A stretch of 64,000 nt of DNA from contig JAPWHR010000004.1 of assembly GCA_027214345.1 (NCBI GenBank), forward strand, positions 256,001 through 320,000, in the 5' to 3' direction. Positions 9,025 through 19,888 of the stretch are shown here, piece by piece. Under the pieces are notes generated by a model that saw only the letters and a list, made by a program, of their open reading frames with translations, had not been told where the DNA came from and made no database searches. The position numbers were made by a program, and so were the translations under genes. Positions within the stretch are counted from its first letter, which is position 1; every line of letters starts with the position of its first letter. The DNA is from Comamonadaceae bacterium G21597-S1 (lineage in GTDB: Bacteria; Pseudomonadota; Gammaproteobacteria; Burkholderiales; Burkholderiaceae_C).

Positions 9025-10667
9025 CCAGCAGCCTGCAGTGCGAGGCCTGCGTGTTCGCGCAACGGATGGAAGTGGATCTTCGGAAACCGTTCCTGGGCCA
9101 GGCGCACGTCGTAGGGCGAGGTGGTCAGGTATGCCAGCGTGTCGGCGGCGTCGCGTGCCATCCGGGCCGGGTAGGCTTCGACGAAGGCACGCAGTTCCTG
9201 CGGGGTGTCGGCGGTGATCCAGCGCGCTCCCACGTATTGGCAGGACTCGAGCCGGATGTCGGCGTCGTATTCACCCTTGAGCCGGTGTTGCACCACCTCG
9301 AACTGCAGTTGGCCGACGGCACCGAGCAGCATCGGGCCTCCGATCTCGGGGCGAAACACCTGGATTGCGCCTTCTTCTCCCAGTTGCGCCAAACCTTGCT
9401 GCAACTGCTTGGTTCTCAGCGGATTTTTCAGGATCACGGTCTGGAACAGCTCGGGCGCGAAGAACGGCAGGCCGGTGAACTGCAGCACGACCGAGCCGTC
9501 GGTGATGCTGTCGCCGAGCTGGACGCCGCCGTGGGTGGTGAAACCCACGATGTCGCCGGCAAAGGCCTCCTCCACCGCTTCACGGCGCTGGCTCATGAAG
9601 GTCACGACGCTGGTCGGACGCAATTCCTTGCCAGTGCGCTGCACCTTGAGCTTCATGCCCGGCGTGTATTTGCCGGAGCAGATGCGCACGAAGGCGATGC
9701 GGTCGCGGTGCGACGGATCCATGTTGGCCTGCACCTTGAACACCACGCCGGAAAACGCGGTTTGTTGCGGTTCGACCGTCGTGACCACCGGCGCGGCGCT
9801 GGCGCCGGCCTTGGGCGGCAACACCGAGCTGATGCGCGGCTGCGGCGGCGGCGCGAGGTCGACCAGGGCGTCGAGCACTTCCATGACACCGAAGTTGTTG
9901 ACGCCGGAGCCGAAGAACACCGGCGTCTGGTGACCAGCCAGGAATTCGTCGCGATCGAATGCCGGCGATGCGCCGCTGACCAGTTCCATGTTGGCCTGTG
10001 CTTGCTCGAAGTCATGGCCGAAGCGGCGCTGCAAGGTTTCGAGTTCGGCCAATGGGATGGTGTCGAAATCCTGTGGACGGCGGTCCTGGCCGGCCTGGAA
10101 TACGGTCATGGCATCGGTGCGCAAGTTGACGATTCCGGCGAAATGTTTGCCCTGGCCGACCGGCCAGGTCAGCGGCACGCAGGACATGCGCAACTCGCGC
10201 TCGATCTCATCGAGCAGTTCCAGCGGCTCACGTACCTCGCGGTCCATCTTGTTGACGAAGGTGATGATCGGGGTATTGCGCTGACGGCAGACCTCGATCA
10301 GGCGCCGGGTCTGGGCCTCGACGCCGTTGGCGGCGTCGATGACCATCAGCGCCGCATCCACGGCGGTCAATACGCGGTAGGTGTCTTCCGAGAAGTCCTT
10401 GTGACCGGGGGTGTCGAGCAGGTTGATGACATGGTCGCGGTAGACCATCTGCATCACCGAACTAGCCACGGAAATGCCGCGTTGCTTCTCGATCTCCATC
10501 CAGTCGCTGGTGGCGTGGCGGCTGGCCTTGCGCGCCTTGACCGAGCCAGCGATCTGGATCGCGCCCGAGAACAACAGCAGCTTTTCGGTCAGCGTGGTCT
10601 TGCCCGCGTCGGGGTGGGAGATGATGGCAAAGGTGCGGCGGCGCCGTGTTTCGGCCTGGTAGGACAT
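9021..10667 (-). CDS. prfC: Peptide chain release factor 3
   Basis: 548 residues from ATG 10667, where the protein begins MSYQAETRRRRTFAIISHPD; further upstream frame is non-homologous. GTPase motifs are SHPDAGKTT (G1), DTPGHKDF (G3) and NKMDRE (G4), followed by EF-Tu-like domain II and the RF3 C-terminal domain. RF3 is the GTPase that recycles RF1/RF2 from the ribosome after termination. Length and motifs match the family. It is divergent from ahcY with the riboswitch region between, and overlaps the HAD phosphatase by four bases. Confidence 0.96.
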   Translation of the reverse strand: MSYQAETRRRRTFAIISHPDAGKTTLTEKLLLFSGAIQIAGSVKARKASRHATSDWMEIEKQRGISVASSVMQMVYRDHVINLLDTPGHKDFSEDTYRVLTAVDAALMVIDAANGVEAQTRRLIEVCRQRNTPIITFVNKMDREVREPLELLDEIERELRMSCVPLTWPVGQGKHFAGIVNLRTDAMTVFQAGQDRRPQDFDTIPLAELETLQRRFGHDFEQAQANMELVSGASPAFDRDEFLAGHQTPVFFGSGVNNFGVMEVLDALVDLAPPPQPRISSVLPPKAGASAAPVVTTVEPQQTAFSGVVFKVQANMDPSHRDRIAFVRICSGKYTPGMKLKVQRTGKELRPTSVVTFMSQRREAVEEAFAGDIVGFTTHGGVQLGDSITDGSVVLQFTGLPFFAPELFQTVILKNPLRTKQLQQGLAQLGEEGAIQVFRPEIGGPMLLGAVGQLQFEVVQHRLKGEYDADIRLESCQYVGARWITADTPQELRAFVEAYPARMARDAADTLAYLTTSPYDVRLAQERFPKIHFHPLREHAGLALQAAG

Positions 10668-10770
10668 GTCGTGTTGTGCGTGTGGGGACTGCGGCGGCGA
10701 CGCCCGCGTTCGGGCTCTTTGTGCGCGGGCACGGCCGTGCCGGGTCGGGAAAAGGTTAGAATTATCGCCT

Positions 10771-10863
10771 TCCGAGGAGCGTTGCAGTTCACGTCGATGT
10801 GAACGAGGCTCGGACAGCATGGCCAGGACTCTCCGGTTCCGGCCATCGCCCCAACGGCGCTCA
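10771..10863 (+). promoter_or_regulatory. S-adenosylhomocysteine (SAH) riboswitch
   Basis: The leader of ahcY contains the SAH-riboswitch consensus CCGAGGAGCGTTGCAG. Visible pairings: CCGAG (10772-10776) with CTCGG (10809-10813) forms P1. GAGCG (10777-10781) pairs with CGCTC (10858-10862) to give the pseudoknot-like long-range helix. Between them is a variable hairpin, TTCACGTCGATGTGAA. The position about 80 bases before ahcY matches the known class, in which SAH binding turns on genes for SAH removal. Confidence 0.9.
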
Positions 10864-10945
10864 CCCACTGGTCTGTGCGGTGAGCCTTCCCCCCAAGATT
10901 GCCCCACAGCCAGTGCTTGTTTGCCTACAACCATTGGAGTGAAGC

Positions 10946-12394
<1,449 letters not shown>

Positions 12395-12536
12395 ACCTGT
12401 CGTCGGCGCTGCCGCTGGCCAGTGATGGCCTGAAGCGGTTGCTCCGACGTTCAGGCATTCGACGTTTCCCTGGTCGGGGCCCTGTGGGTTCCGTCAGCGG
12501 GGCGCGCATCACTATTCGTCACCGGATCGGAGCCCC

Positions 12537-13316
12537 ATGCGGATCGACCAACTGCTGGTTCAACGCGGCCTGGCGGGCACGCGCTCGCAGGCGCAGCGGC
12601 TGATTGCCGACGGCGTGCGGTGGCGGCTCGGCGAGGACTGGCGTCGCGTGGGCAAGAACGGCGACGACGTCGCGCCCGATGCGGAGATTGAACTGCTGGA
12701 CGATGCGCAGGCGCGGTACGTGTCGCGCGGGGGCCTCAAGCTCGCGGGGGCGCTGGCGCATTGCGGCTTGTCGGTGGCCGATGCCTTGTGCCTGGACCTG
12801 GGCCAGTCGACCGGTGGCTTCACCGATTGCCTGCTGCAGGCCGGGGCGCGGCATGTCGTCGGCGTAGACGTGGGCAGTGGCCAGCTCGACCTGCGCCTGC
12901 GCGGCGATGCGCGGGTGGGCTGCCTGGAGCAGATCAATGCGCGGAACCTGACCGCCAGCGACGTGTTGCCCGGTTTGCCGGCGGCCGACCAGGACGGCGC
13001 ATTCGACGGGTTCGACCTGATCGTCGGCGACCTGGCCTTCATCTCGCAGACCCTGGTGTTGCCGGCGGCCGTGCCCTTGCTCAAGGCGGGCGGTTTCGTG
13101 CTGATGCTGGTCAAGCCGCAGTTCGAGTTGCAGCCAGGTCAGGTTGGAAAGGGCGGCATCGTGACCGATCGCAGCCTGTACGCGGTGGTCGAGCAGCGGG
13201 TACGTGCGGCACACCAGGCGCTGGGCCTGTGTGTCGTCGACTATTTTTCGTCGTCCATCCAGGGGGGTGACGGCAACCAAGAATTTTTCATCCATTCAAC
13301 CCGTGCACAGGAGTGA
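12537..13316 (+). CDS. tlyA: TlyA-family RNA methyltransferase (S4 + FtsJ domains)
   Basis: 259 residues. Residues 1-60 form an S4 RNA-binding domain (MRIDQLLVQRGLAGTRSQA). Residues 75-250 form an FtsJ-like SAM-binding domain with LDLGQSTGGFTDCLL and VGVDVGSGQL. Homologues 2'-O-methylate ribosomal RNA; older annotations call them hemolysin A. A SAM consumer between ahcY and metF fits the methyl-cycle context. Spacing from ahcY is 142 bases with no obvious gene. Confidence 0.88.
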   Translation: MRIDQLLVQRGLAGTRSQAQRLIADGVRWRLGEDWRRVGKNGDDVAPDAEIELLDDAQARYVSRGGLKLAGALAHCGLSVADALCLDLGQSTGGFTDCLLQAGARHVVGVDVGSGQLDLRLRGDARVGCLEQINARNLTASDVLPGLPAADQDGAFDGFDLIVGDLAFISQTLVLPAAVPLLKAGGFVLMLVKPQFELQPGQVGKGGIVTDRSLYAVVEQRVRAAHQALGLCVVDYFSSSIQGGDGNQEFFIHSTRAQE

Positions 13317-13321
13317 ACGCC

Positions 13322-14158
13322 ATGCATGAAACCCAACTGCCGATCAGCCTGGAATTCTTTCCGGGCAAGACGGCTGAAGGCGCGGAGAAGATCCGTACGG
13401 TCCGACAGGCCTTGTATGCATTGAAGCCCGAGTTCTGCTCGGTGACCTATGGTGCCGGCGGCTCCACGCAGGAAGGCACTTTCGGCGCCATTGCCGAGAT
13501 CATGGCCGAGGGCGTCGAGGCCGCGCCGCATTTTTCCTGCGTGGGCGCCACCAAGGCCAGTGTCCGCGAGCAGATCGCGATGCTGCAGGCCAAGGGCGTG
13601 CGGCGCATCGTGGCGCTGCGCGGCGATGCACCCAGCCCGTATGGAACCGAGGGCGAATTCCGCCATGCGTCGGACCTGGTCGAATTCATCCGGGACGAGA
13701 CCGGCGACCACTTCTTCCTGGAAGTGGCGGCGTATCCGGAGACCCATCCACGGGCGCGCAGCCCGGAACATGACCTGCATGCCTTCGCGATGAAGGTCAA
13801 GAGCGGAGCCAACTCGGCCATCACCCAGTATTTCTACAACCCGGACGCGTATTTCCGCTTCGTCGACGATGCGCGGCACATGGGTGTCAACGTGCCGATC
13901 GTGCCCGGCATCATGCCGATCACCAATGCCAGCCAGCTGATGCGTTTCTCGGACATGTGCGGCGCGGAGATACCACGCTGGATCAAGCTTCGGCTGCTGG
14001 CCTACCGCGACGATATCGCGTCTATCCGGGCGTTCGGCCTGGACGTGGTGACCGGGTTGTGCGAAAAACTGCGCGCCGGTGGTGCGCCGGCGCTGCATTT
14101 TTACACCATGAACCAAAGTGCCCCGACGCTGGAGATCTGCCGGCGACTGGCGCTCTGA
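13322..14158 (+). CDS. metF: 5,10-methylenetetrahydrofolate reductase
   Basis: 278 residues, usual for bacterial MetF. It reduces methylene-THF to methyl-THF with FAD, supplying methyl groups for methionine synthesis. Recognised blocks are ISLEFFPGK near the N-terminus, FCSVTYGAGGST, RGDAPSPYG and IVPGIMPITN. ATG 13322 is chosen over a GTG at 13313 because the CAGGAG ribosome-binding site (13306-13311) lies 10 bases before it. The reading frame nearly abuts tlyA, so co-translation is likely. Confidence 0.96.
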   Translation: MHETQLPISLEFFPGKTAEGAEKIRTVRQALYALKPEFCSVTYGAGGSTQEGTFGAIAEIMAEGVEAAPHFSCVGATKASVREQIAMLQAKGVRRIVALRGDAPSPYGTEGEFRHASDLVEFIRDETGDHFFLEVAAYPETHPRARSPEHDLHAFAMKVKSGANSAITQYFYNPDAYFRFVDDARHMGVNVPIVPGIMPITNASQLMRFSDMCGAEIPRWIKLRLLAYRDDIASIRAFGLDVVTGLCEKLRAGGAPALHFYTMNQSAPTLEICRRLAL

Positions 14159-14257
14159 GGGTTGCTCCGCATACGGTCGCGCGTGCGGCCGGGCGCGGGG
14201 AACCACCGTGGGGAGCGGCTAAGATAGGCACCGATTCAGACTACCAGGCTCGCAACC

Positions 14258-15265
14258 ATGAAGATTCTTGTGACCGGCGCCGCCGGATTCATCGGCATGA
14301 CGGCAACGCTCCGACTGCTCGAGCGTGGTGATGAGGTCGTCGGACTGGACAACCTCAACGACTATTACGATGTGTCGCTCAAGCAAAGCCGACTCGACCG
14401 GCTCACGCCCCACCCGAACTTTCGCTTCATCAAGGGCGACGTGGCCGACCGCGAAGGCATCGCCAAGCTGTTCTCCGTCGAGAAGTTTGATCGGGTGATC
14501 CATCTGGCGGCGCAGGCCGGCGTGCGGTATTCGCTGCAGAACCCGCATGCGTACATCGACAGCAACGTGGTCGGGTTCATGAACATCCTGGAGGCCTGCC
14601 GGCACAACCAGGTCGGGCATCTGGTATATGCGTCGAGCTCCAGCGTGTACGGAGGCAACACCCGCATGCCGTTCTCCGAACACGACAGCGTCGACCACCC
14701 GGTCAGCATGTATGCGGCGACCAAGAAGGCCAACGAGCTGATGGCGCATACTTACAGCCATCTGTTCGGCCTGCCGACCACCGGACTGCGTTTCTTCACC
14801 GTGTACGGGCCCTGGGGACGGCCGGACATGGCGCTGTTCCTGTTCACCAAGGCGATCCTCGAAGGGCGCGCCATCGATGTCTTCAACGAAGGCAACATGC
14901 AGCGCGATTTCACCTATATCGACGATATCGTCGAAGGCGTCTTGCGTGTGCTTGACCGTCCGGCGACGGCGAATGCGTCCTACGACCCCTTGCAGGCCGA
15001 CCCGGCCACCAGCAACGTGCCGTATCGTGTGTTCAACATCGGCAACAACAATCCGGTGCCGTTGCTCGACTTCATCGGCTGCATCGAGGAGGCGTTGGGG
15101 CGCAAGGCCGAGAAAAACCTGCTGCCACTGCAGGATGGCGACGTGCCGGCCACTTATGCGAACACCGACGCCTTGCGGTACTGGGTCGGTTTCGTGCCGG
15201 CCACGCCGGTCAAGACCGGCATCGGCCGGTTTGTCGAGTGGTACCGGGACTATTACAAGGTCTGA
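14258..15265 (+). CDS. NAD-dependent epimerase, UDP-glucuronate 4-epimerase-like
   Basis: 335 residues of the extended short-chain dehydrogenase family. The N-terminal Rossmann motif is TGAAGFIG, and the catalytic Tyr-Lys motif is YAATKKAN with upstream Ser in YASSSSVYG. The sequence [17 protein letters not shown] matches CapI/LpsL UDP-glucuronate 4-epimerases, which make UDP-galacturonate for surface polysaccharide. It may feed the exopolysaccharide locus 10 kb downstream, from which it is separated by the ABC operon and IS debris. It overlaps the convergent phosphatase gene by 13 bases. Confidence 0.9.
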   Translation: MKILVTGAAGFIGMTATLRLLERGDEVVGLDNLNDYYDVSLKQSRLDRLTPHPNFRFIKGDVADREGIAKLFSVEKFDRVIHLAAQAGVRYSLQNPHAYIDSNVVGFMNILEACRHNQVGHLVYASSSSVYGGNTRMPFSEHDSVDHPVSMYAATKKANELMAHTYSHLFGLPTTGLRFFTVYGPWGRPDMALFLFTKAILEGRAIDVFNEGNMQRDFTYIDDIVEGVLRVLDRPATANASYDPLQADPATSNVPYRVFNIGNNNPVPLLDFIGCIEEALGRKAEKNLLPLQDGDVPATYANTDALRYWVGFVPATPVKTGIGRFVEWYRDYYKV

Positions 15266-15744
15266 GCGGGCAAGACACCGCCTTGGCGCAGGTGCAGAAT
15301 CAGCCCTGCAGCGGCGGCTTCGCACAATTCCAGCACCCGGTCGAAGCCTTGCGGGCCGCCGAAGTATGGGTCCGGCACCTCGCGCAGGGCCAGTTGCGGC
15401 GCGAACGCCAGGAACAGATGCAACTTTCCACGGTGTTCGTCGGGACAGACCTTGTGCAGGTCATCCAGGTTGGACTGGTCCATCGCGAGGATCAGGTCGA
15501 AACGCGTGAAATCGTCCGGCTTGACGCGGCGGGATCGCTTTTTGCCGACCGGGTAATCGCGTTTGAGCAGGGCGGCCTTGGTCCGCGGATCGGGAGGCTC
15601 GCTGAAACGTCCGGCCTGCGTACCGGCGGACTCGAACGAGACCCGGCCAGCCAGGCCCGCCTGCGTGGCCAGGTGTGTCCCCACCATCTGCGCCATTGGC
15701 GAGCGGCAGATGTTGGCGGTGCATACCATCAGAATCTGGGTCAT
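15253..15744 (-). CDS. Low-molecular-weight protein tyrosine phosphatase
   Basis: 163 residues from ATG 15744. The P-loop [14 protein letters not shown] near the N-terminus is the CX5R(S/T) active site, and DPYFGG near the C-terminus carries the general-acid Asp. Such enzymes (Wzb/Etp type) dephosphorylate bacterial tyrosine kinases controlling polysaccharide polymerisation. The tyrosine autokinase at 26.9 kb is a plausible but distant partner. The 3' end overlaps the epimerase gene. Confidence 0.92.
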   Translation of the reverse strand: MTQILMVCTANICRSPMAQMVGTHLATQAGLAGRVSFESAGTQAGRFSEPPDPRTKAALLKRDYPVGKKRSRRVKPDDFTRFDLILAMDQSNLDDLHKVCPDEHRGKLHLFLAFAPQLALREVPDPYFGGPQGFDRVLELCEAAAAGLILHLRQGGVLPAQTL

Positions 15745-15827
15745 GGAATGGGGTGGCCGCGAGAGCGTTGTGCGTTGTCGATCCGGCAAGCTTGCCACAG
15801 TGCGCCGTCAGGCGGTGGCGGTCGATG

Positions 15828-16469
15828 TCAGGTCTGGCGATCGAGTTCCTGCTGCATGGTCGCGGCCAGGCGTGCGAACAGCACCAGCTTCTTCTGGGTT
15901 TCGCGGTAACGCTCGGCAATTCGGGCCGACACCGCCAGCAGGAACTTGGCTCCCATGGCCGGTTGCTCCTCGATCAGGGATTCGAGCGCATCGCGCGTGA
16001 GCACGGCGCACTGGATGTCGGTGCTGGCAGTACACGACGCCGATCGAGGACCGGTATCGAGCAAACCCATCTCTCCGATCAGGCTGCCCGGACCCAGCAC
16101 CGTCACAGTGACCGGCTTGGTACGACTGACCGTGATGTTTTCGACCAGCACCTCGCCGTCGAGCAGCAGAACCATGAAGCCGGTGTTGACGGCATCACCC
16201 TCGGTGATGAAGGTCTCGCCAGCGGGGACGGTCTCCGGGTGCATGTAGCTGACGACGATCTTGGCCTCGATCAGGCTCAGGGTCATCAGGGCGCTGGGTG
16301 CGATCAATAATTGTGCCGCACGGTCACGGCTGCTGAGCTGGGGCTGGCGGGGAAGTGGCAGCGGGTCGGTCGCAGCAAAGGGAGTGTCGTCCCGGCCATG
16401 TTCATGGTGCGCAAGCTCATCGTCACGGCCTTTGCCCATGTCCAGCGTGTCTTGCCGTGATGATGCCAT
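15828..16469 (-). CDS. Cyclic-nucleotide-binding-domain protein (no DNA-binding domain)
   Basis: 213 residues from ATG 16469. A cAMP-binding-like beta-roll covers about residues 75-190, with the phosphate-binding cassette region GPGSLIGEMGLLDTGPRSA. No helix-turn-helix follows; the C-terminus is a helix (ERYRETQKKLVLFARLAA). It is therefore probably a stand-alone sensor or a partner protein rather than a transcription factor. Its ligand is unknown. It is divergent from the ABC transporter operon. Confidence 0.75.
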   Translation of the reverse strand: MASSRQDTLDMGKGRDDELAHHEHGRDDTPFAATDPLPLPRQPQLSSRDRAAQLLIAPSALMTLSLIEAKIVVSYMHPETVPAGETFITEGDAVNTGFMVLLLDGEVLVENITVSRTKPVTVTVLGPGSLIGEMGLLDTGPRSASCTASTDIQCAVLTRDALESLIEEQPAMGAKFLLAVSARIAERYRETQKKLVLFARLAATMQQELDRQT

Positions 16470-16919
16470 TGCCTTTTTTACCTTTGCCGCGCCGTACCCA
16501 TGACCAACCTTGTTCGCTGCGCATGGTACTCCAGCGACGGCCCCGAGGCCAGCCACGGTACGCCGAAGCCGGTTCAGAGGAGCGCCGGTGGAATCGCCGC
16601 CGGCATGCTCTGCGCGATCACAGATCGACGGGGGGCCCGATGTCGGCGCCACCGGCGAGCGGGCCAAGTCCTTCGTGTCTGGAATGCGCAATCGTCGCGG
16701 TACAACCGCGCATTTGTTGGCCGCTTGTGCCCTAGGCGATGCCAAAGGGGTTTGGCCCTGAGCCTTATGCCGCCATAATCATTGCCGCGGTGGCCGATTT
16801 TTTGTTTGTCTGTTTGTTTGTTGCCCGGGTCAAGATGCTCGCATGGGCGTTCGATCGGCGCGACGGTGGGTGAACGAGCCGATCGGTCTGCACATGGAAG
16901 GTATCTGGAGGCGTGGAAG
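16470..16919. other. Intergenic region between divergent CNB-domain gene and ABC operon
   Basis: About 450 bases without a recognisable gene. Short open frames on both strands show no family signatures. Near the plus-strand end there is a run of TTTG/TCTG repeats (about 16798-16822). A GGAGG ribosome-binding site at 16907-16911 precedes the ATPase gene. Promoters for both flanking units presumably lie here but none was assigned. Confidence 0.5.
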
Positions 16920-17693
16920 ATGGCGGATGAAGTAGCGGAAGAGTCAGCCGAAGTCAACTCCGAGCTGCCAGCCGAGGAGGTGATCAAGACCGGGCCGGTG
17001 GCGGTGTTGTCCCAGGTCGAGAAGACCTACCAGCTCGACAGCGTCAGCGTGCCCGTGATCAAGGGCGTGAACATCCTGGTGCGCCACGCCTGCTTCACCG
17101 TCCTGCTCGGGCCGTCCGGCAGCGGCAAGACAACGCTGCTCAATATGATCGGCTGCATCGATCGCCCGGACAAGGGCGAGATCGTCGTCGCCGATACCAA
17201 GGTCGCGGAACTCAATGACGACGAGTTATCGGATTTTCGGGCCAGGAACATCGGCTTCATCTTCCAGAACTTCAATCTGCTGCCGGTGCTCAGCGCCTAC
17301 GAGAACATCGAGTACCCGTTGCTGCTGGCGGGCGCGTCTGCGAAGAAACGAGGCACCCGCGTCCCGCGCCTGCTCGAAGCCGTGGGCCTGAGCGACCGGG
17401 CAAAAAACCTGCCCGGGCAACTGTCTGGCGGTCAACGGCAACGCGTGGCGATTGCCCGCGCGCTGGCGCGCAAGCCGAAACTCGTGATTGCCGATGAACC
17501 CACAGCGAATCTGGACAGCCAGACGGGGGCGGCGATTCTGAACCTGATGCGGCGGCTGGTGGAGCGGTACGAGATATCGTTTCTGTTCTCGTCCCACGAC
17601 CCGGAGGTGATCAAGGCGGCGGACGATATTATTTATCTGAAGGATGGCTTGATTCAGAAGATCCAGCGCAAGGGATTTGGGGAATCGTCATGA
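16920..17693 (+). CDS. ABC transporter ATP-binding protein (LolD/MacB type)
   Basis: 257 residues from ATG 16920, eight bases after GGAGG; an earlier in-frame ATG at 16782 gives an unconserved extension. Walker A is GPSGSGKTT, Q-loop FIFQNFNLL, signature LSGGQRQRVAIARAL and Walker B LVIADEPTANLDSQ. The LNDDELSDFRARNIGFIFQ region is typical of LolD/MacB-class mechanotransmission ATPases, which act with FtsX-type permeases. Its stop overlaps the permease start (ATGA), so the two are made together. Confidence 0.93.
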   Translation: MADEVAEESAEVNSELPAEEVIKTGPVAVLSQVEKTYQLDSVSVPVIKGVNILVRHACFTVLLGPSGSGKTTLLNMIGCIDRPDKGEIVVADTKVAELNDDELSDFRARNIGFIFQNFNLLPVLSAYENIEYPLLLAGASAKKRGTRVPRLLEAVGLSDRAKNLPGQLSGGQRQRVAIARALARKPKLVIADEPTANLDSQTGAAILNLMRRLVERYEISFLFSSHDPEVIKAADDIIYLKDGLIQKIQRKGFGESS

Positions 17694-19090
17694 TGATGAC
17701 GTTCAACCTGGCGTTGCGGAATCTGTTGAGGAATCGGCGGAGGTCGTTGGCGACGTTGCTTGGTATGGCGATTGGCTCGTCGGCAATCCTTTTGTTCGGG
17801 GGATTCAAGGTAAACATAGGTCATGAAATGCAGACGACGCATGTCCAGAAAGATGGGCATTTGCAGATTCAACATCGAGACTTTTATCTATACGGTAGCG
17901 GCAATCCAATCGCGTACGGGATTTCGAATTATCAGAACTTGTTAGCAGCCATTAATGGCGACGAAATTCTGCGAGATCTGGTTCTCGTCGCGACGCCTGC
18001 TTTGCAGTTTGGTGGTATTGCCGGCAATTACTCTGCAAGCGTATCCAGAACGGTCATTGGCCATGGGTATGTGGCTGAGGACATCAATCGAATGCGGCAA
18101 TGGAATGACTTTGGCCTACGTAGCAAGGCGCCTTTGAGTGCGATGGAAGGATCCTCGCCAGACGCCGCTGTCGTTGGAACAGGAGTTGCTCGAGTTCTGC
18201 AATTGTGTGATGCCCTAAAAATTGATCAATGTCCAAAGCCAGTGCAGCAGGCAAAGTCTGATGGTGAAGCTATGCCCGATGACATCGCTCAATTGGGGAT
18301 GCTTGAAAAGCCTCCTGCAGGGACGTCTGGCCCTTCTGGTGCGCCGAAAATAGAAGTATTGGTTGTAAATGCGAGAGGTGCGCCGAATGTTGCATCACTT
18401 CAGGTTATTCGAGCAGAGGACCAAGGTATCAAGGAGCTCGACGAAGTATCGATGATCATGCATCTCGAGCGGTTGCAGCAACTCGTCTATGGAAGGTCAA
18501 CTCCTAAGGCCACCTCCATAATGCTGCAATTACGGCGTTCCGAACAGATGCCTGTAGCGCGAGCTAGACTACAGCCAATCTTGGATCGATTCTCTGTAGA
18601 CCAGCCATTGACTATATTGGACTTTCAGGAACTGAATCCTTTTTTTGTTCAAACGATGCTGATGTTCGATACGATTTTTGGCTTCGTATTTTTGCTCATT
18701 GGCAGCATAGTGCTTTTTACCGTCAGCAATACGATGAATACGACCGTCGTGGAACGAACGGTTGAGATAGGCACGTTGCGTGCAATTGGCTTGCGAAGAG
18801 GAGGTATCTTGCGACTGTTTGTCTTGGAAGGGGCGCTTCTCGGAGTGTTTGGAGCAGTACTTGGTGCAGTGCTGGCGCTGGTGCTGTCCGTTGCCATAAA
18901 TCACTCTGGTATGACTTGGCTTCCTCCTGCGAGTGTTGCTCCGTTGCCATTTACGATTTCCGTTTGGGGTCAAAACTCGATGATTTTTGGCACCACGTTT
19001 GGATTGATTGTTATTGCGACGCTTTCGGCATGGTGGCCAGCCTATCGAGCAGCGCGTCTTGACGTGGTAGACGCGCTACGCCATGTATGA
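17690..19090 (+). CDS. FtsX-family ABC transporter permease
   Basis: 466 residues with a membrane segment near the N-terminus (about 20-40), a large periplasmic domain (about 45-310), and three C-terminal membrane segments (about 325-350, 375-400, 430-455). This is the LolC/LolE/MacB topology. The motif NTMNTTVVERTVEIGTLRAI before the third segment is the FtsX core. A homodimer with the upstream ATPase is expected. Codon use is GC-rich for about the first 25 codons, then becomes clearly AT-richer from about 17,760-17,830 onward. The stop overlaps the next start (ATGA). Confidence 0.9.
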   Translation: MMMTFNLALRNLLRNRRRSLATLLGMAIGSSAILLFGGFKVNIGHEMQTTHVQKDGHLQIQHRDFYLYGSGNPIAYGISNYQNLLAAINGDEILRDLVLVATPALQFGGIAGNYSASVSRTVIGHGYVAEDINRMRQWNDFGLRSKAPLSAMEGSSPDAAVVGTGVARVLQLCDALKIDQCPKPVQQAKSDGEAMPDDIAQLGMLEKPPAGTSGPSGAPKIEVLVVNARGAPNVASLQVIRAEDQGIKELDEVSMIMHLERLQQLVYGRSTPKATSIMLQLRRSEQMPVARARLQPILDRFSVDQPLTILDFQELNPFFVQTMLMFDTIFGFVFLLIGSIVLFTVSNTMNTTVVERTVEIGTLRAIGLRRGGILRLFVLEGALLGVFGAVLGAVLALVLSVAINHSGMTWLPPASVAPLPFTISVWGQNSMIFGTTFGLIVIATLSAWWPAYRAARLDVVDALRHV

Positions 19091-19878
19091 CAACGGTTGA
19101 CGACGCCATGATGAACATACTTAAATTCGCATTTGCTGTATTGGTCTTTGGTGCTGGGAGTGTTTGTGCGGCACCCACTGCTGATGAGATTCTCGCCGCC
19201 AGTGATGCGATCAGAAATCCGGGCCGCTCTTTCAGTGTGACGGTCACGTTGACGGACTTTCAGAAGGGTCGCCAAGTCGATACCAGCACGCTCCAAAGTT
19301 ACTCAAGACTGCAAGTGGATGGTCAGTATTCGAGCCTGGTCAGATTCGTGTTGCCAGCGCGTGATTTAGGGAAGTTAATGTTGAAAAATGGCAGCGACAT
19401 GTGGTTTTATGATCCTACAAACAAGGCAAGTGTTCGCCTATCTCCTCAGCAGCGTTTACTTGGACAGGCTTCTAACGGAGATGTGGCGACGGTCAATCTC
19501 GGGAAGGACTATCGCCCGACGTTGTTGGGGGAAGAGGAGGTCCAAAATGGTGAGCGTCAAGTGCGAAAGGCCTATAAACTGGGGCTGGTCGCAACGTCAC
19601 CGGATGTCACATACGCAAGCATTGAGATGTGGGTTGACATTGAGAATAGCAGACCTATCAAGGCTCGATTTTTCGCCGAATCATCCAAGCTGCTGAAAAC
19701 TGTTTACTATAGAAAGTTTCAATCGCAATTGGGGGCGGATCGACCTACCGAGTCAGTAATCATTGATGGACTTGACCCGCAGGCCGTGACTCTGATGCGT
19801 TTTTCGGATTACGCGGCACGCAATATCCCTGAAACCTGGATGCAGCGTGATTATTTACCGCGATTCCAACCCAATTGA
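19087..19878 (+). CDS. LolA-like outer-membrane lipoprotein-sorting protein
   Basis: 263 residues with a signal peptide ending near VCAAP. If translation starts at the in-frame ATGs 19108 or 19111 instead of the coupled ATG 19087, the signal n-region looks more normal. The mature part resembles the LolA-like family annotated as 'outer membrane lipoprotein-sorting protein': ADEILAASDAIRNPG, a beta-rich body and NGSDMWFYDPTNKASVRLSP. It should be a periplasmic carrier with a half-barrel hydrophobic cavity. Sitting between an FtsX permease and a beta-barrel, it would carry a lipid or lipoprotein across the periplasm. Confidence 0.78.
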   Translation: MTTVDDAMMNILKFAFAVLVFGAGSVCAAPTADEILAASDAIRNPGRSFSVTVTLTDFQKGRQVDTSTLQSYSRLQVDGQYSSLVRFVLPARDLGKLMLKNGSDMWFYDPTNKASVRLSPQQRLLGQASNGDVATVNLGKDYRPTLLGEEEVQNGERQVRKAYKLGLVATSPDVTYASIEMWVDIENSRPIKARFFAESSKLLKTVYYRKFQSQLGADRPTESVIIDGLDPQAVTLMRFSDYAARNIPETWMQRDYLPRFQPN

Positions 19879-19888
19879 GGCGCTTGAG

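Noticed and set aside
16798-16822. TTTG/TCTG microrepeat as a slippage switch
   Set aside because: Short, imperfect, outside coding sequence and about 100 bases from the nearest start codon.
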